DNA of 64,000 bases from Ahaetulla prasina (lineage: Eukaryota > Chordata > Lepidosauria > Squamata > Colubridae): positions 52,558,561 through 52,622,560 of the forward strand of contig NC_080540.1 of assembly GCF_028640845.1 (NCBI RefSeq). The letters run 5' to 3'. Both the position numbers and the translations under genes were made by a program. The notes beneath the pieces were generated by a model that did no database searches, was not told the DNA's origin, and was given only the letters and a program-made list of their open reading frames with translations. Below, in pieces: positions 29,405-41,259 of the stretch (within the stretch, counting starts at the first letter, position 1; every line of letters starts with the position of its first letter).

Positions 29405-30745
29405 CAATCCTTAAACTAACACTTCATTGTTGAAGCACCTTTTGATTTTATGAGACCATTCAGTCTTTGGGGGTAGAAGCCTATCAGCATGGTACATTTT
29501 TCCTTGGGAATCTTTGTCCACTCTTCCCTGCAAAAGCATCTCCTGTTCACAGCCCTCCTCAGATCACCCCACAGATATTCAAGCGGATGCAGGTCCAGGC
29601 TCTTTCTTATCCATTCCAAATTTTTGATCTTCTTTTGGTGAAGCCATTTTTTTGTTGTTGATTTGGAGGTATGCTTTGGGTTGTTGTCAGGTTGAAAGGT
29701 AAAATTCCTCTCCGCCCTCTGTATTTTAGCAGAGGCCTGAAGATTTTGGTGCTAAAATTTGGAATATTTTTGAAATGTTAATAAATCCCTCTACCTTGAC
29801 TAAAGCCTTAGTTCTAGCTGAAGAAAAGCAGCCCCAAAGCATAATGCTGCCGCCACCATGCTACACTGGGGGTACGGTGTACTTTTGAAGAAGCACAGTT
29901 TTGTTATTGTACCAAACATGCTTTTTGGAATTATGCCCAAAGAGTTCAACCTTGGTCTCCTCAGACCATAATACATTTTCTCACATGCTTTTGACAGACT
30001 TGATGTAGGTTTCTGCAAAATGTAGCTGGGCTAAGATGTTTTCTTTGTAAGAAAAGGCTTCCATCTTACTACTCTATCCCATAGCCCAGATACAACCAGT
30101 ACCTACCAGAAATTTCTGCAGCTCTTTTAATGTTGCTGAAGGCCCTTGGCAGCCTCTCAGATCAGTTTTCTTCTTGTTTTTTCATCAATTTTGGAGAGAC
30201 ATCCAGTTCTTGGTAATGTCACTGCTGCTACACTTGTTGTTGACTACTTTCACTGTGTTCCATGGTATATCCAATGCCGTGGAATTGTTTTCATACTCTT
30301 CTCCTGACTGACACCTTCCAGCAAGGATATCCCTTTGATGTTTTGTAAGCATTTTGAAAACCATGGCTTTTGCTGTAACAGGAAGAATTGTAAATATTGG
30401 AAAAGTCCTATTAGAACTGCTGAACTTTATATGGCCTTGATCAGAGTCACTTTAATTGATGGCAGGTATGTACTGACTGCTATTTAACATCAGTTTGAAT
30501 GGATTAATTCTAAACACAGTGACATTGTGAGATAAATGAGTGGGTACACTATGTTATTGTACATATTTTTTGTTTTTTTTTATTGCTATTTTCCCTCTAA
30601 AAGTTTTGAGTTTGTTTTTGAATTGAATTGTACAACGTGTAATGTATATTAAAGGTAGAAGTGATTTACCTTGATCTGACTTTTTTTACATCTTAAAAAA
30701 CTGCCCTTTTAACAAGGGGTGTGTGGATTTTCTATATCCATTGTA
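29405..30745 (-). mobile_element. Tc1-like transposon relic
   Basis: The right end is intact: the complement of AAGGGGTGTGTGGATTTTC with CCATTG next to a TA at 30744-30745, followed inward by the UTR of this Tc1 group (TTGATGGCAGGTATGTACTG, GTGGGTACACTATGTTATTG). The left inverted repeat is missing, so the copy is left-truncated. This Tc1 type is known from fishes, frogs and lampreys as well as reptiles, and horizontal spread has been proposed for it. Confidence 0.85.
29416..30365 (-). pseudogene. Tc1-like transposase pseudogene
   Basis: Minus-strand fragments in several frames follow the Tc1 transposase order: an N-terminal part near 30300, ELFGHNSKKHVW-like and GGGSIMLWGCF-like segments at about 29840-29960, and finally DLHPLEYLWGDLRRAVN (the DLNPIEHLW block with the third catalytic position) near 29570. 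The C-terminus GLIKSKGASTMKC ends at 29416. Frameshifts and stops are numerous; it is not functional. Confidence 0.85.
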
Positions 30746-30749
30746 TGTG

Positions 30750-31145
30750 AGCATGGCCTTCTTGGCTTTTGGATTTTCTTCCCCATGCCATGATCCTCCC
30801 TGCACAGATCAAATTGCCCTGTTTGAACGCAACAAATCACCAACAAGCAATGGAGAAATCCCACCACCACTAAAGGAAAACTAAGAAAATAAAGTGTTCT
30901 ACATCACCAGATCATCCAAAGCAAAAGAAAATAGGATTAAACAAGCAAACAGACAAAAAACATTGTCCTGTCGCACCTGTATGATATCATGAAACCATAC
31001 TCAACCCTGTGATTGCTGGAATAACATCTCTGAAGAAGTGGAGGTTCTGGCTACCCATAAGCCATAATCGGTTCTATTCAACTCTACCGTGATTTCTGCC
31101 TTTTTCACCACTCGGCATTCTGCAAACATTGAACATGCTCTATTT
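30750..31145. other. No recognisable feature
   Basis: Mixed sequence between the Tc1 relic and the hAT element. No open frame of interest. Confidence 0.4.
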
Positions 31146-31410
31146 CAGCAATGGCGAATCTGACATGCATGTCACAGGTGACATATCATGCCAGTTCTGT
31201 GGACACATCAGGATTCTCTGGAAGTTGCATAAGAAGGTTTGCACTCACACAACCCCTGCAGTGTGTGGAAAACATGAGAGCATTCTCCTGCAATTTTCTG
31301 AAGCTCCACAAGACCCATCAGAATATGATCCTCTAGTGCAACTTCCAGAACATCTGGAGAGGAGAATTCAGAGCTCCAGAACTCTGGAGAGGCCTCTTTT
31401 ATCCAGTGAG

Positions 31411-32092
31411 TCCAATGTTCTTTCTGTGCCAACTCAGAAAGCTCAAACTGCCCAAGCAGCTGCTGATCCACTTCCACAGAGGAATTATTGAGTCTATCAT
31501 CTGTACCTTTATAACTGTCTGATTGGGTTCTGCAACCCAGCAAGACAGACGCAGATTTCAGAGGATAATTAGAACTGCAGAAAAAACAATTGCTACCAAC
31601 CTGCCTTCCATTGAGGACCTGTATACTGCACGAGTCAAAAAGAGGGCTGTGAAAATATTTACAGACCCCTCACATCCTGAACATAAGCTATTTCAACTCT
31701 TACTCTCAAAATGGCGCTATAGAGCACTGCACACCAGAACAACTAGACACAAGAACAGTTTTTTCCTGAATGCCATTACTCTGCTAAACAAATAATTCCC
31801 TCAACACTGTCAAACTATTGACTAAGTCTGCACTACTATTAATCTTCTCATCGTTCCCATCACTCATCTTCTTCCATTTATGACTATATGACTTGGTTGC
31901 TTGTATCCTTATGATTTATATTGATATTAATTATTTCCTGATTGCCTATTTGTACCCTATGACTATCATTAAGTGTTGTACCTAATGATTCTTGATGAAG
32001 GTATCTTTTCTTTTATGTACACTGAGAACATATGCACCAAGGCAAATTCCTTGTGTGTCCAATCACACTTGGCCAATAAAAAAAATTCTATA
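31411..32092 (+). mobile_element. LINE A, 5'-truncated copy in hAT
   Basis: Starts in the middle of RT ORF (TTCTTTCTGTGCCAACTCAG equals 6929 in LINE A), continues to the LLNK stop at 31795 and through the 3' UTR to CCAATAAAAAAAATTCTA. The 3' UTR is a different subtype, with TGCCTATTTGTACCCTATGA, shared with the fragment at 60.3 kb. Confidence 0.92.
31523..31795 (+). pseudogene. LINE A ORF2 C-terminal fragment
   Basis: Ninety codons without a stop ([35 protein letters not shown]) ending at the natural terminator. A TGA just upstream (TGATTGGG for TGGTTCGG in the intact copy) breaks the link to the earlier part. Confidence 0.85.
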
Positions 32093-32099
32093 TAAAAAA

Positions 32100-32128
32100 G
32101 GTGTGTGTGTGTGTGTGTGTGTGTGTGT
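32100..32128 (+). repeat. GT dinucleotide microsatellite
   Basis: About 14 GT units directly after the LINE A tail. Confidence 0.95.
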
Positions 32129-32200
32129 CATACCTAAAGAGTCAAGGTGGGCAGTTTCTGAAATTTTGAGATGCTGAGCCCAAAAGGTTCGCCATCACTT

Positions 32201-33474
32201 CTCTATCTTCGTTGTTTTGTTTCTTACAAGAATCCTTTTTGCTTTCCCATCCCACTACTTGGAGAAGTCAGCTGATGCTTCCAGCTGGTCTTTCTTTCTT
32301 TCTCTCGTGATGCTTATTACACAAAGTTTTGCACTTGAGATCTTGAAAAGTGTTTCTTACTTGGTCACTGCCACTAGAAAGGCAGCAGTTGCAATGTTTT
32401 CATCTAAATGGAGATGGCCGAACATTTATTTGGTGTACTTTATTTTTATTTACTAAAATTCTTATTACATTTTGTATCATCTTGCTCCCATTCCCATCCC
32501 ATTCACTGGATGGCTCACATAAAATGCAATGACAAAAGCAAAGAAGAAGAGATAACACAAACTGGACAACCACCATAACCCATAGTACTCAAAAGGAATT
32601 TTAATACACATTTGCATAAATAAATAATGAAGACAAGTGCTGTTTTACTGCCAGTTTTCTATCACTAGAGTACAGCCTCTTGATTAACCATTGTGAGATT
32701 CCTTTTTTCTTCATTTACAGGTTATGTAGCTGAAAAAAAACTTTGAAAATCCCTGTTCTAGGACAATTTATAATGCTCCATGGAACCTTGATATACTAGG
32801 AGAGATCTTGAAATCATTTCTTGCTTCAGCAACATTATTTTTATCCCACTGCCTACTCAGAGCATCCCTGTATGGTACTTACAGGCACTGATAACGTGCA
32901 AGAGAAGTGAGAAGGACAAGCCAGGACACAACCATTAAAAAAAAAGATAATTTCTGTTATGTCAATATTTCATTCTGAATTCTAGTGGGAAAAATAACCA
33001 TCCATCAGACATGCAGGGAATCTTGGGAAAACCATCATAGTTCACTTTTCTGATTTTTTTCCCTATTAATTACAAAAAGAATGTTGTCGCCAAAGTGTAG
33101 GTCGCAACTGTCACAAGAAGTTATTTTCTTTCTGAGTAATATTCCTGTAAAGGTTAAAGCTAGCTTGTCAAAGGACTCTAATATCATGGTATACTATGGG
33201 TAACTGCTCAGTAATTAATCTTAAGATACAGACCAGTGTCATGTATTATAATATTTTTTCTCATAAAGTACACAAAAACAGACAAATCACAGCAGTTCCA
33301 TTTCTTTGGAGGAGAGGAGGCATCATTATTCTCCATATACGTTTGAAGATTGCGATGAATGATTATTGAGATATTTAGATGTTAGCCCCACTCCCACACC
33401 AGTGTATTCAATTGAACACTATTGTGGATTTTCATGGTTTGTCTGCACTTTTCATTTCTGAAATGCTGTTCTGG
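32201..33474. other. No recognisable feature
   Basis: AT-rich, with short frames only and no repeat ends that I can identify. Confidence 0.4.
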
Positions 33475-33655
33475 TAATAGCAATAGCAATAGCACTTAGA
33501 CTTATATACTGCTTCACAGTGCTTTCCAGCAAACTCTAAGCAGTTTACGGAGTCAACACCTTTCCCCCAACAATCTGGGTCCTCATTTTACCAACCTCAG
33601 AAGGATGGAAGGCTGAGTCAACCTTCAGCCTGGTGAGATTCAATCTGCCAAACTG
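33475..33655 (-). mobile_element. tRNA-derived SINE, second family
   Basis: Complement of the 26.1-kb SINE: AGACTTATATACTGCTTCAC tail end, then CAATCTGGGTCCTCATTTTA and GGAAGGCTGAGTCAACC, stopping within the tRNA head. The tail side carries AGCAAT repeats. Confidence 0.88.
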
Positions 33656-34443
33656 TAAAATAAATGCCGAAACAGTTATAGGAGGGAGCCAATCAGAGGG
33701 AAGCAAGATTTCTGGGGAAGCAATAGCAGACTGAAGATGGCTCCAAAAACACAGAAACCATGACTACAGCAGAATAAAGAACTGGCAAGAAGGATGGATC
33801 TTCAATAATTCCTCCCTGAACAAGAGGACATAAGATCACCTGCAAGTACCCCAGACAGTTGTTTACAAGAGGAGACCACAAGACAGAAGTCTCTGATAGA
33901 TTTAGACCTCTGGCATATGAAGAAACAGCCAACTTGCTCAAACCATGGTCCACTCTTTTGAAAGGACCAGTCTGCATACTTCCTTTTTAAATCAGTTTCA
34001 GAAATTGTTTGTTAACTGCTTTTCAGCTGTTAGGAACCTTTGGATCAGCAAATCTGAAAATACTGGATAAGTTTCCTTCAATTTTTAGCAAAATAAGTTT
34101 TAATTACAGGCTTAAGTATTTAATTCTTTTTAATAAACATCAGAAGGGTGATTAAAACTTTGATTTTAGAAAGTTACAAATGGACTAGAGGTCCAGATAA
34201 ATTTGAAATAAGATGTTGGGATTAATCAAGGAATCCTTCCTATGGGAAAATGTTTTTGCTTTGAATTCTGTTAAAAGAAAAATGATTTTTTTCCCTTAAG
34301 AATAGAATAGAGGTAGGCAAGATTGCACAAAACAATGTTTTAGAGCCCAGCATATTTCGAAGGAAATTCTTTTTCCAGAGTCATTATTAATTACATAGAT
34401 GTTGAATCTTCTCTTTCCAACTACAAATGATTTTAGATCACTG
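33656..34443. other. No recognisable feature
   Basis: No supported gene or repeat. Confidence 0.35.
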
Positions 34444-34545
34444 ATTTGAAACTTGTGACCCTCCAGATGTTATTAAGCTATAATTTTGCTGGTCTTAACC
34501 AACAGCCATGCCAATTCAGACTGCTGGGAGTTGAAATCTTAGGCA
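34444..34545. mobile_element. Probable miniature DNA-transposon fragment
   Basis: GACCCTCCAGATGTTATTAA and CTGCTGGGAGTTGAAAT match the general pattern of a widespread reptile repeat. Ends and target duplication were not found. Confidence 0.4.
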
Positions 34546-35164
34546 ATAAAGAGAGCTTTCAATTCTCTACCCCTATTCTAAATTCTGACAATGTAGTTTT
34601 ATGCAGTTGGAATATTGGTCTCTTTTCTCCTTATGCATGCAAAACATAACTCTTCCAGGTGGGCTAGACAACAGATTTTTGACCTGATTGTAAAATGAAG
34701 AGAATATAGGAAGGTGAGGAATAATTGACCTTTGCTTTTGTGTAGGATTTAAGAAAGAAAAGTGAAATGGAGAAAATTGCCACTGGGAAGTAATGATCAG
34801 AAGAGCTGTAGAAAAAAAAGATAGAAATTGAAATGAATGAAGTAATGGATAGAGGGTAAAAGCAACAGGAAGCACAGAAAGATTACACTGTAGGAATAAA
34901 GCAGTGGACAATCCATGAGAAGAGACGAAAAGTATAGTGCATGAGTCATGGATCAAACAAAACAAAGAAAGAGTAAGAGAATGATAATGGAAAAAAGGGA
35001 AGGGAGAATATTGGAAAAGATATAGGATAAGATGAATGTTTTGCATTATCTTTAATAGCTGGCAGGACAAGAGAGTTTCTAGCATGAATTGGCTGCTGCA
35101 GAAAAACTCAATTGTGCCTTGTCTTCCACTGGTTTCTCAGGAAAAAAATTGGGCAAATTTGGCA
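34546..35164. other. Purine-rich stretch, no gene
   Basis: The plus strand is dominated by A and G from about 34690 to 35010. A 170-codon minus-strand frame results from this skew (phenylalanine-, leucine- and serine-rich) and shows no domain. Confidence 0.5.
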
Positions 35165-35492
35165 GGAGAGCTGCCACAAAGACGAGGGAGTCAAACTATT
35201 CTCCAAAGCACCTGAGGGTAGAACAAGAAGCAATGGGTGGAAACTAATCAAGGAGAGAAACAACTTAGAACTAAGGAGAAATTTCCTGAGAGTGAGAGCA
35301 ATTAATCAGTGGAACAACTTGCCTCCAGAAGTTGTGAATGCTCCAATACTGGAAGTTTTTAAGAAGAGATTGGACAGCCATTTGTCAGAAATGGTATAGG
35401 GTTTGCTGAGCAGTGGGACAGCAGGTTTCCTGAGAAGGGTGTTGGACTAGAAGACCTCTAAGGTTCCTTCCAACTCTGTTATTCTGTTTTTC
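35165..35492 (+). mobile_element. CR1 LINE 3' end
   Basis: In-frame C-terminal peptide (LFSKAPEGRTRSNGWKLIKE, NQWNNLPPEVVNAP, FKKRLDSHLSEMV) to its stop at 35399, then the CR1 3' UTR ending TCTGTTATTCTG. It is the best-preserved short CR1 copy in the window. Confidence 0.92.
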
Positions 35493-36034
35493 TGACTCTC
35501 CAAAACACCTTTGAATTTCTCCAAGGTATTCCAAATCATTTGATTGTATTTGATTTGATGCTGCAAATAGATTTAAAATACCCTGTTTAAAGGCACGATT
35601 AAATTAAGTTTCCTCTGAGATACAAAGAATGACAATTTTTTGAACTTCATGTGAGCCTAATGAGCTTAATTTTATGAGAAAAGTTAGAAATACCTGCAGA
35701 GGGGCACAGGTGCAACTGTTGGATTCTTTTTAGACTGAATAAATTTAAATCAACATCAGATTTCACAGTGGAATAGAAGACTTGAAATATATCTGAAACG
35801 TTGCTCAGATGTAATTGAGTTTTGAGCAAGCTCTGCAAGTAGGAGAGAGATATCTTACCTGGTGGTAGGTCTTCCATGTTATGGCTTCTGCATTTTGGAA
35901 CATCTTGTCCCTGGCAGTTTGAGTAGTAGCTTTCCTCCTGGCATTACATGAAACTGTTCAAGCAACACAATTCCATCATGACTGTAACCAAGAGGATTTT
36001 TTTTTTTGGTGGTCATGTTCCATTAATTGTATAC
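35493..36034. other. No recognisable feature
   Basis: No supported gene or repeat. Confidence 0.35.
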
Positions 36035-36620
36035 AGATTAACAGAGCTGGATGGGACCTTATAGGTCATCTAGTCCAACCCCCCATTCAAGCAGGAGATC
36101 CTACACCATTTCTGACAAATGGGAGTCCAATCTTTTCTTGAAAGACTCAAGTGATGAAGCTCGCATAACTTCTGAAGGCAACTTCTCTTCCATTGGTTGA
36201 TTAGTCTCACCGTCAGAAAGTTCCTCCTCATTTCTAGGTTGAATCTCTCTTTGGTCAGTTTCCATCCATTATTCCTTGTCTGGCCTTCAGGTGCTTTGGA
36301 AAACAGCTTGACCCACTCCTCTTTGTGGTACTCCCTCAAGTATTGGAAGACGGCTATCATGTGTCCCTTGGTCCTTCTCTTCACTAGACTAGCCATGCCC
36401 AGTTCATGTAACCGTTCTTCATATGTTTATTCTCGTCGCCTAATCATCCTAGTTGCTCTCCTCTGCACTTTTTATAGAGTCTCAACATCTTTTTTATAGT
36501 CTGGTGACCAAAACTGGATGCAGTACTCTAGGTGTGGTCTTACTAAGGCTTTATAGAGTGGTATTAGTACCTCACTTGATCTTGATTGTATCACTCTGTT
36601 AATGCAATTTATACCTTCCT
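36035..36620 (-). mobile_element. CR1 LINE 3' region, longer copy
   Basis: From the 3' UTR (GGGACCTTATAGGTCATC on the plus strand) through the C-terminal ORF and back into the CCAAAACTGGATGCAGTACT region. It is an older subfamily than most CR1 copies here: many differences and MIAVFQYLREYHKEEWVKLF with frameshifts. Confidence 0.9.
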
Positions 36621-37884
36621 CTTTGCTTCTATTCTTTATTTTTACTTCATTGCATGTTATCCAGAGACCATAAATATAGATGGGTTACAAAAAGTATGGA
36701 ATACACATATAAAGGTATAAATAAACCCTCGAAATTGGAGGGCCAAAGGCCTCTTAAAAGATGCTAGGCAACAGGAGATATACAGGAAAGTGATAACATT
36801 TGTCTCTGATGAGAAGGAACCAAACATATCTAATAAGTAAGGAAGTTCATATTGCAGGGAATGGCTAGATCAAGAATTCTGGATTGAAATCATAACAAGC
36901 ATTTGCTGTCTTTAGCTTGTCAAGATTCATATTTGAGCAATTAATTCATCATTAGTAAATGTGCAGGTGGCCAGACAGACACAAGCATAAAAGAAACTCA
37001 TTTCTTCTGTTTATATGATTGGTATGCATTTGCAATCAGGCAAATGACAGGACCTATAATAAGCCTACCTACTGCAATGTACGGTTTAATCTTTGTCACT
37101 GATTCATCACCTACCTAGAAAATAATAAAAATGCATTCCTTTGATGGAAGTGAAATAGCTGCAATTATGGCTGATTTTCGGCTGCTTTGTTAAAACTGTT
37201 TATGTTAGCATTTGTAGAATAGGCAGGGAAACAAAGAAGCTGGCACGTTGCAGGAGGATAAAACTGTGTATTTTCTATTTGAGAGGTTCCTCCATTTTTA
37301 ACTTCCCGTGGGAGGTGTTGAAGCATGAAGCGGGAGAGAAGCCTCTTCAAATATGAAATACTTCACTGTGAGCTTTCCAGAATTTATTTTATGAGGTAAA
37401 AGAGAGATTCTCATAAATAAGTGCCTGATGAAAACTGCCTTCGCTCTCTCCCTCCTGCTTTGGGCACTTCTCCAAAAAAAAGGGAGCCGTCTAAGATCCA
37501 GAAATATAAGTGCAAGAGAAATAGTCTGAAATTATAGGTGCAAGCACACATTTTGGCAAGGGAAAAATATATGTTTGCATTTAAAATGACATATTAATAA
37601 TCTCATTGCCACGTGGGTTATTTATGGCATTGTCCTACCGGTGCCCCTGTCTTCTATGATATCATACATTGCATGGGAAACTTGCTTCATTCCATAACTT
37701 GTGAAAATGAAATTACAACGCTCTAATTCTGCTCCTTAATCTTTCCCCCAGAGATTTTCTGGTTCTATCTCAAGTCCTAGGGAACTCTGTTCAGTTTTGA
37801 GCTCTAGAATGTGACCAGCAAAGGTTCTCTCACAGATTCTTGTGCTCTGGTCTGTATTATCAGAACCTAGTAGTGGAAACAGAC
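36621..37884. other. No recognisable feature
   Basis: AT-rich. No gene or repeat that I can support. Confidence 0.35.
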
Positions 37885-38142
37885 TGAGGGTAGAACAAGA
37901 AGCAATGGGTGGAAACTAATCAAGAAGAGAAGCAACTTAGAACTAAGGAGAAATTTCCTGACAGTTAGAACAACTAATCAGTGGAACAACTTGCCTGCAG
38001 AAGTTGTAAATGCTCCAACACTGGAAGTTTTTAAGAAGATGTTAGATAACCATTTGTCTGAAGTGGTGTAGGGTTTCCTGCCTAAGCAGGGAGTTGGACT
38101 AGGAGACCTCCAAGGTCCCTTCCAACTCTGTTATTCTAATTC
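37885..38142 (+). mobile_element. CR1 LINE 3' end
   Basis: Begins in the CTGAGGGTAGAACAAGAAGC segment and ends at CCAACTCTGTTATTCTAA. Close to the copy at 53.4 kb in sequence and 5' truncation point. Confidence 0.9.
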
Positions 38143-38274
38143 CTGTACAAGTCTCTGCACCTGAGCCCCACAGATGCATAAACCAAACATCCCACAAAGT
38201 CCCTGTCTAAGAAAGACTATAACGTTGAAGTAAAGGCTTTATTTTTCTCCAGGCAGTAAATTTTTCAGAGTTGT

Positions 38275-38490
38275 GTCTGTGATTTATTTAGTGCCTTCAA
38301 GTCAATCTTGACTTCCGGCAGTTCCAGTGCTTGCAGTTTTCTTGGCCAGATTTTCAGAAGGTTTGCCTTCCTCCTAAGGCTGAGAGACAGTGATTAGCTC
38401 AAGGTCACTCAGATGGCTTTATACCTAAGGTGGAACTAGAATTCAAAATCTCCCAAGTTTTAGGCCTTAACCATTCTAACTATGATATGC
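38275..38490 (-). mobile_element. tRNA-derived SINE, third family
   Basis: Minus-strand element with the tRNA-like head at the right (TAGAATGGTTAAGGCC) and the body CAAGGTCACTCAGATGGC on the plus strand. The tail region TTTAGTGCCTTCAAGTC is at the left. Same family as 40.31 kb. Confidence 0.8.
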
Positions 38491-38917
38491 TGTATCCAGT
38501 TTAGCACTTATTTCTTATTCATAAAATAATAGAATGGAATAGTTAGAATAATATTAGAAGAAGTGTATCTATCCATTCAAGCATTGTGTTTCCAAGAGTA
38601 GTTCTTTTTAATTTCTAAGGCACCTCCAAGCAAAAAGGGAAGCTAACAGTTCTAACTAGAACACTATTTCTAATTAGGTCCCTAAACCTACAGCTTCTAG
38701 CAAGCTATCATTATCAGCTGTCAGTGACAGCTTTATCTGCCACTAAATAACCCTCTTTTGCAGCAAACTAGCCAGCAGCTATTAAGGTTGCGTGATGTAA
38801 TGTTTGGAACTGGTTTTCATAAGGGAAAGAGAAAAGGCTACACACAACTACTGGAAATACTGATTTAGCCATCCCGTTTAACCAGTGTACCAATTCTGAG
38901 TATTTATATAAGAATTA

Positions 38918-39154
38918 CCCTGTTTCCCCAAAAATAAGACCCAACTGGAAAATAAGCCCTAGCATGATTTTTCAGGATCCTCTGAACTATAAGCTCTACC
39001 CCAAAAATAATTCCCAGTTAAGATCATCAACCAGATGGAGGTGTTTAGTACTGTATTTCCCCCCAAAATAAGACCTAACTGGAAAATAAGCCCTAATGCA
39101 TCTTTTGGAGCAAAAATTAATATAAGACCTGGTCTTATTTTGGGGAAGACACAG
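38918..39154. mobile_element. Mariner-type miniature element
   Basis: Ends CCCTGTTTCCCCAAAAATAA and GGTCTTATTTTGGGGAAGAC are inverted repeats, with TA on both sides (38916-38917, 39155-39156). The ATAAGACC end motif also recurs internally. No transposase. Confidence 0.85.
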
Positions 39155-39397
39155 TAGTTGGACTATTCAAATATCTCTGTGGATATGATTCTAGTGTTTC
39201 AGATCATATTCATCCTTTTAAACTAAATCCAGTAGTCATAATATAGTGATGTAGTAAGCTGCATCCAAATAGACTGACCCACTCCTGTTTAAAGACATGG
39301 GAAAGGCATACTGACTTCATGCAGGGACCCAGATCAGTCTAAACTAACTCACACTAAATTTGGCATCAAATAGAGGTCTTCCATCTTTTTTCAGTTC

Positions 39398-39979
39398 TGT
39401 TGTGACCCAGGCCCAAGTAGGTAATAGGAAGCTCAGTCAATGTAAAAACAACCAAACTTTATTCGAACAGCTGTATTATCTCATTCTCAGCGTAGTTCAA
39501 CTAAATTAAAGCAAATTCCTCCCAACACAATTCCTCAGTCCTATCACCAACCTTGGTCCAATTAGGCAAACTGCCAAAGGTCTTTCTTGGCAAAAGTTCA
39601 GAAGACACCAATACAAAACAAATGCAACAAGACAAAGGTATCAACATTGTTTTCCAGCCAAGAGCCCAAACGCTGTTGCTGGTTTTTTAAGCCTTATGGG
39701 AGGGGCCAATCATCTCTTGGCCCTACTCCCAAGTCATCCTCTTTGCTTGAGCTGCTCTTGCCTTCTGGCAGCTCTTCTCATGTGTGTATTAGGAACAGGC
39801 TCCTCCTGTTCCTCTGCCTCACTACTGTCAGTCTCTGGAGGCTCTGGAGTCTGCACCTCACTCCCCAATGGCCCTAGCCCCACCTCTGCCTCCAACATCC
39901 GGGTCTTCCCCAGCCTCCAGGACTGGCCCATGTTCTCCCTCAGCTGCCAGCTCCGCAGGCTGGCAGGTGGACCACAACA
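39398..39979 (-). mobile_element. Solo LTR, gypsy-like
   Basis: 582 bp with inverted tips TGTTGTG / CACAACA and a perfect 5-bp duplication AGTTC (39393-39397 and 39980-39984). On the minus strand it carries a TATA-like CTTAAAAAACC and an AATAAA signal (CGAATAAAGTTTGG) in the U3-R order. No internal retroviral sequence adjoins it, so it is a recombined solo LTR. A 5-bp duplication with these tips fits a Ty3/gypsy element, but an endogenous retrovirus cannot be excluded. Confidence 0.9.
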
Positions 39980-39984
39980 AGTTC

Positions 39985-40309
39985 CTAATAAAATAGGTGA
40001 AGATGAAGGACAAAAGATGAAGGACTGTCTCTGTATATGATCTGAATGATAACACAAGTGTACTATTAGTATATACTAGTTACTTAAACTCTTTTGTAGT
40101 AACTAGAATTGTTTGAAGATAATGGAAACAGTACTTTCAGGCAGCATCTAACTGACACTGGCTCTTCTCATAAACTAAGGATCATATACTTAATTCTTGG
40201 TGAAAAAATGCTGAGGAATACCAGAGATTAAAAAAAAAAATCTGGATTCAGTCATCAGAGGCTGATCATGACTCAAAGGCAAAGTATTTGGATGGAAAGG
40301 GAGACAGTT
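39985..40309. other. No recognisable feature
   Basis: No supported gene or repeat. Confidence 0.35.
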
Positions 40310-40475
40310 CACTTTAGTGGTTAAGGCACCAGGCTACAAACTATGAGACCAGGAGTTCTAGTCCAGCCTTAGGCACAAAGCCAACTAGAACCACTTCCAA
40401 AATCTTGCCAAGGAATCTGTCCCGGCAATTGCCAAGAGTCAATGCTGACTTAAAAGGAGTTTTAAAAGGCAATAG
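40310..40475 (+). mobile_element. tRNA-derived SINE, third family
   Basis: tRNA-like head TTTAGTGGTTAAGGCACCAG (A-box) and GGAGTTCTAGTCC (B-box, about 40351-40363), body GCCTTAGGCACAAAGCC. It ends near CCAAGAGTCAATGCTGACTT. Counterpart of the minus-strand copy at 38.3 kb. Confidence 0.85.
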
Positions 40476-40711
40476 AATTGGAACAAATACTGTAGGTGTT
40501 TTAAGAAATACAGAGATATCAGTATGTAGAGGCAGAGAAAAGAGAAGTCGAATAACCAATGAGGGAACTAACAAATTACAGGCACAATGTAATTTAAAAT
40601 ATGGAATCTTACCTGTCATACTGACTGATTATTCCATGGCAATGTAAACATTTGTTGGCCTTTTATCTTGTAAAATGTGGAATTCTATAATAGAAGTTCA
40701 TGCAGTGGTGG

Positions 40712-41259
40712 TGTTCTGTTTCCCTCTCCCAATACTCCCAACAAAAAGTCAGTCAAAGGCCTTCTTTTCAAGTTTATTTACATTTGGCTGGATTCCTTCT
40801 GGCAGAGAGATGTTCTGGCCACGTCTACCCACACACCTGCCAAGTCTCTGGAGATAACTAGGAAATTATAGATAAGGTAAGAGTCACTTACGAATATATC
40901 CTTCCCTCCATTGAAACAGTTTGCCTGTGCAAATTCACTGCTTTGTCCAAGACAAAAAGTCAGGAGCCTGTGGGTGTCACTCCGTGACGAATCATTCTTT
41001 GACCTTGTCCCAACACCTCCTCTGCTGCACGCGCCGGTCACATCTGTGCAGTCTCGCATCAAGCCAAGATTGTTCTTGGGGTGTTGCCAAATCAGAAGAA
41101 GGCCCGGGGAAATCAGGCCTTGCCATCCCCTCCTCCTCCTCCTGGGTGGGTGCCAGGGAGGGAGAGGGCCCAGGGGAAGCAGGCCTTGCCAGCTCCTCCT
41201 CCTCACTCTCTGAATCATCCTCCTCCAGGAGTCCGAGTCCGGGAACCTGGGTCACAACA
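40712..41259 (-). mobile_element. Solo LTR nested in hAT
   Basis: 548 bp, TG...CA tips (minus-strand start TGTTGTGACCCAGG), perfect 5-bp duplication GGTGG (40707-40711 and 41260-41264). The minus strand has AATAAA near the end (GTAAATAAACTTG). The start is shared with the LTR at 39.4 kb but the body differs, so the two are different families or subfamilies. Long acidic and proline-rich frames inside are composition artefacts. Confidence 0.92.

Larger units (their letters stand above)
31146..32200. mobile_element. hAT-type element split by a LINE A insertion
   Basis: Left end CAGCAATGGCGAATCTG, right end AGGTTCGCCATCACTT. Target duplication CTCTATTT / CTCTATCT (7 of 8). The hAT parts are 31146-31410 and about 32129-32200; the middle is LINE A and a GT array. 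A related compact element lies at 47.37 kb. Confidence 0.88.

Noticed and set aside
34573..35085. 170-codon open frame on the minus strand
   Set aside because: It arises from a purine-skewed plus strand, is rich in F, L and S, and shows no domain, start context or neighbour that suggests a gene.
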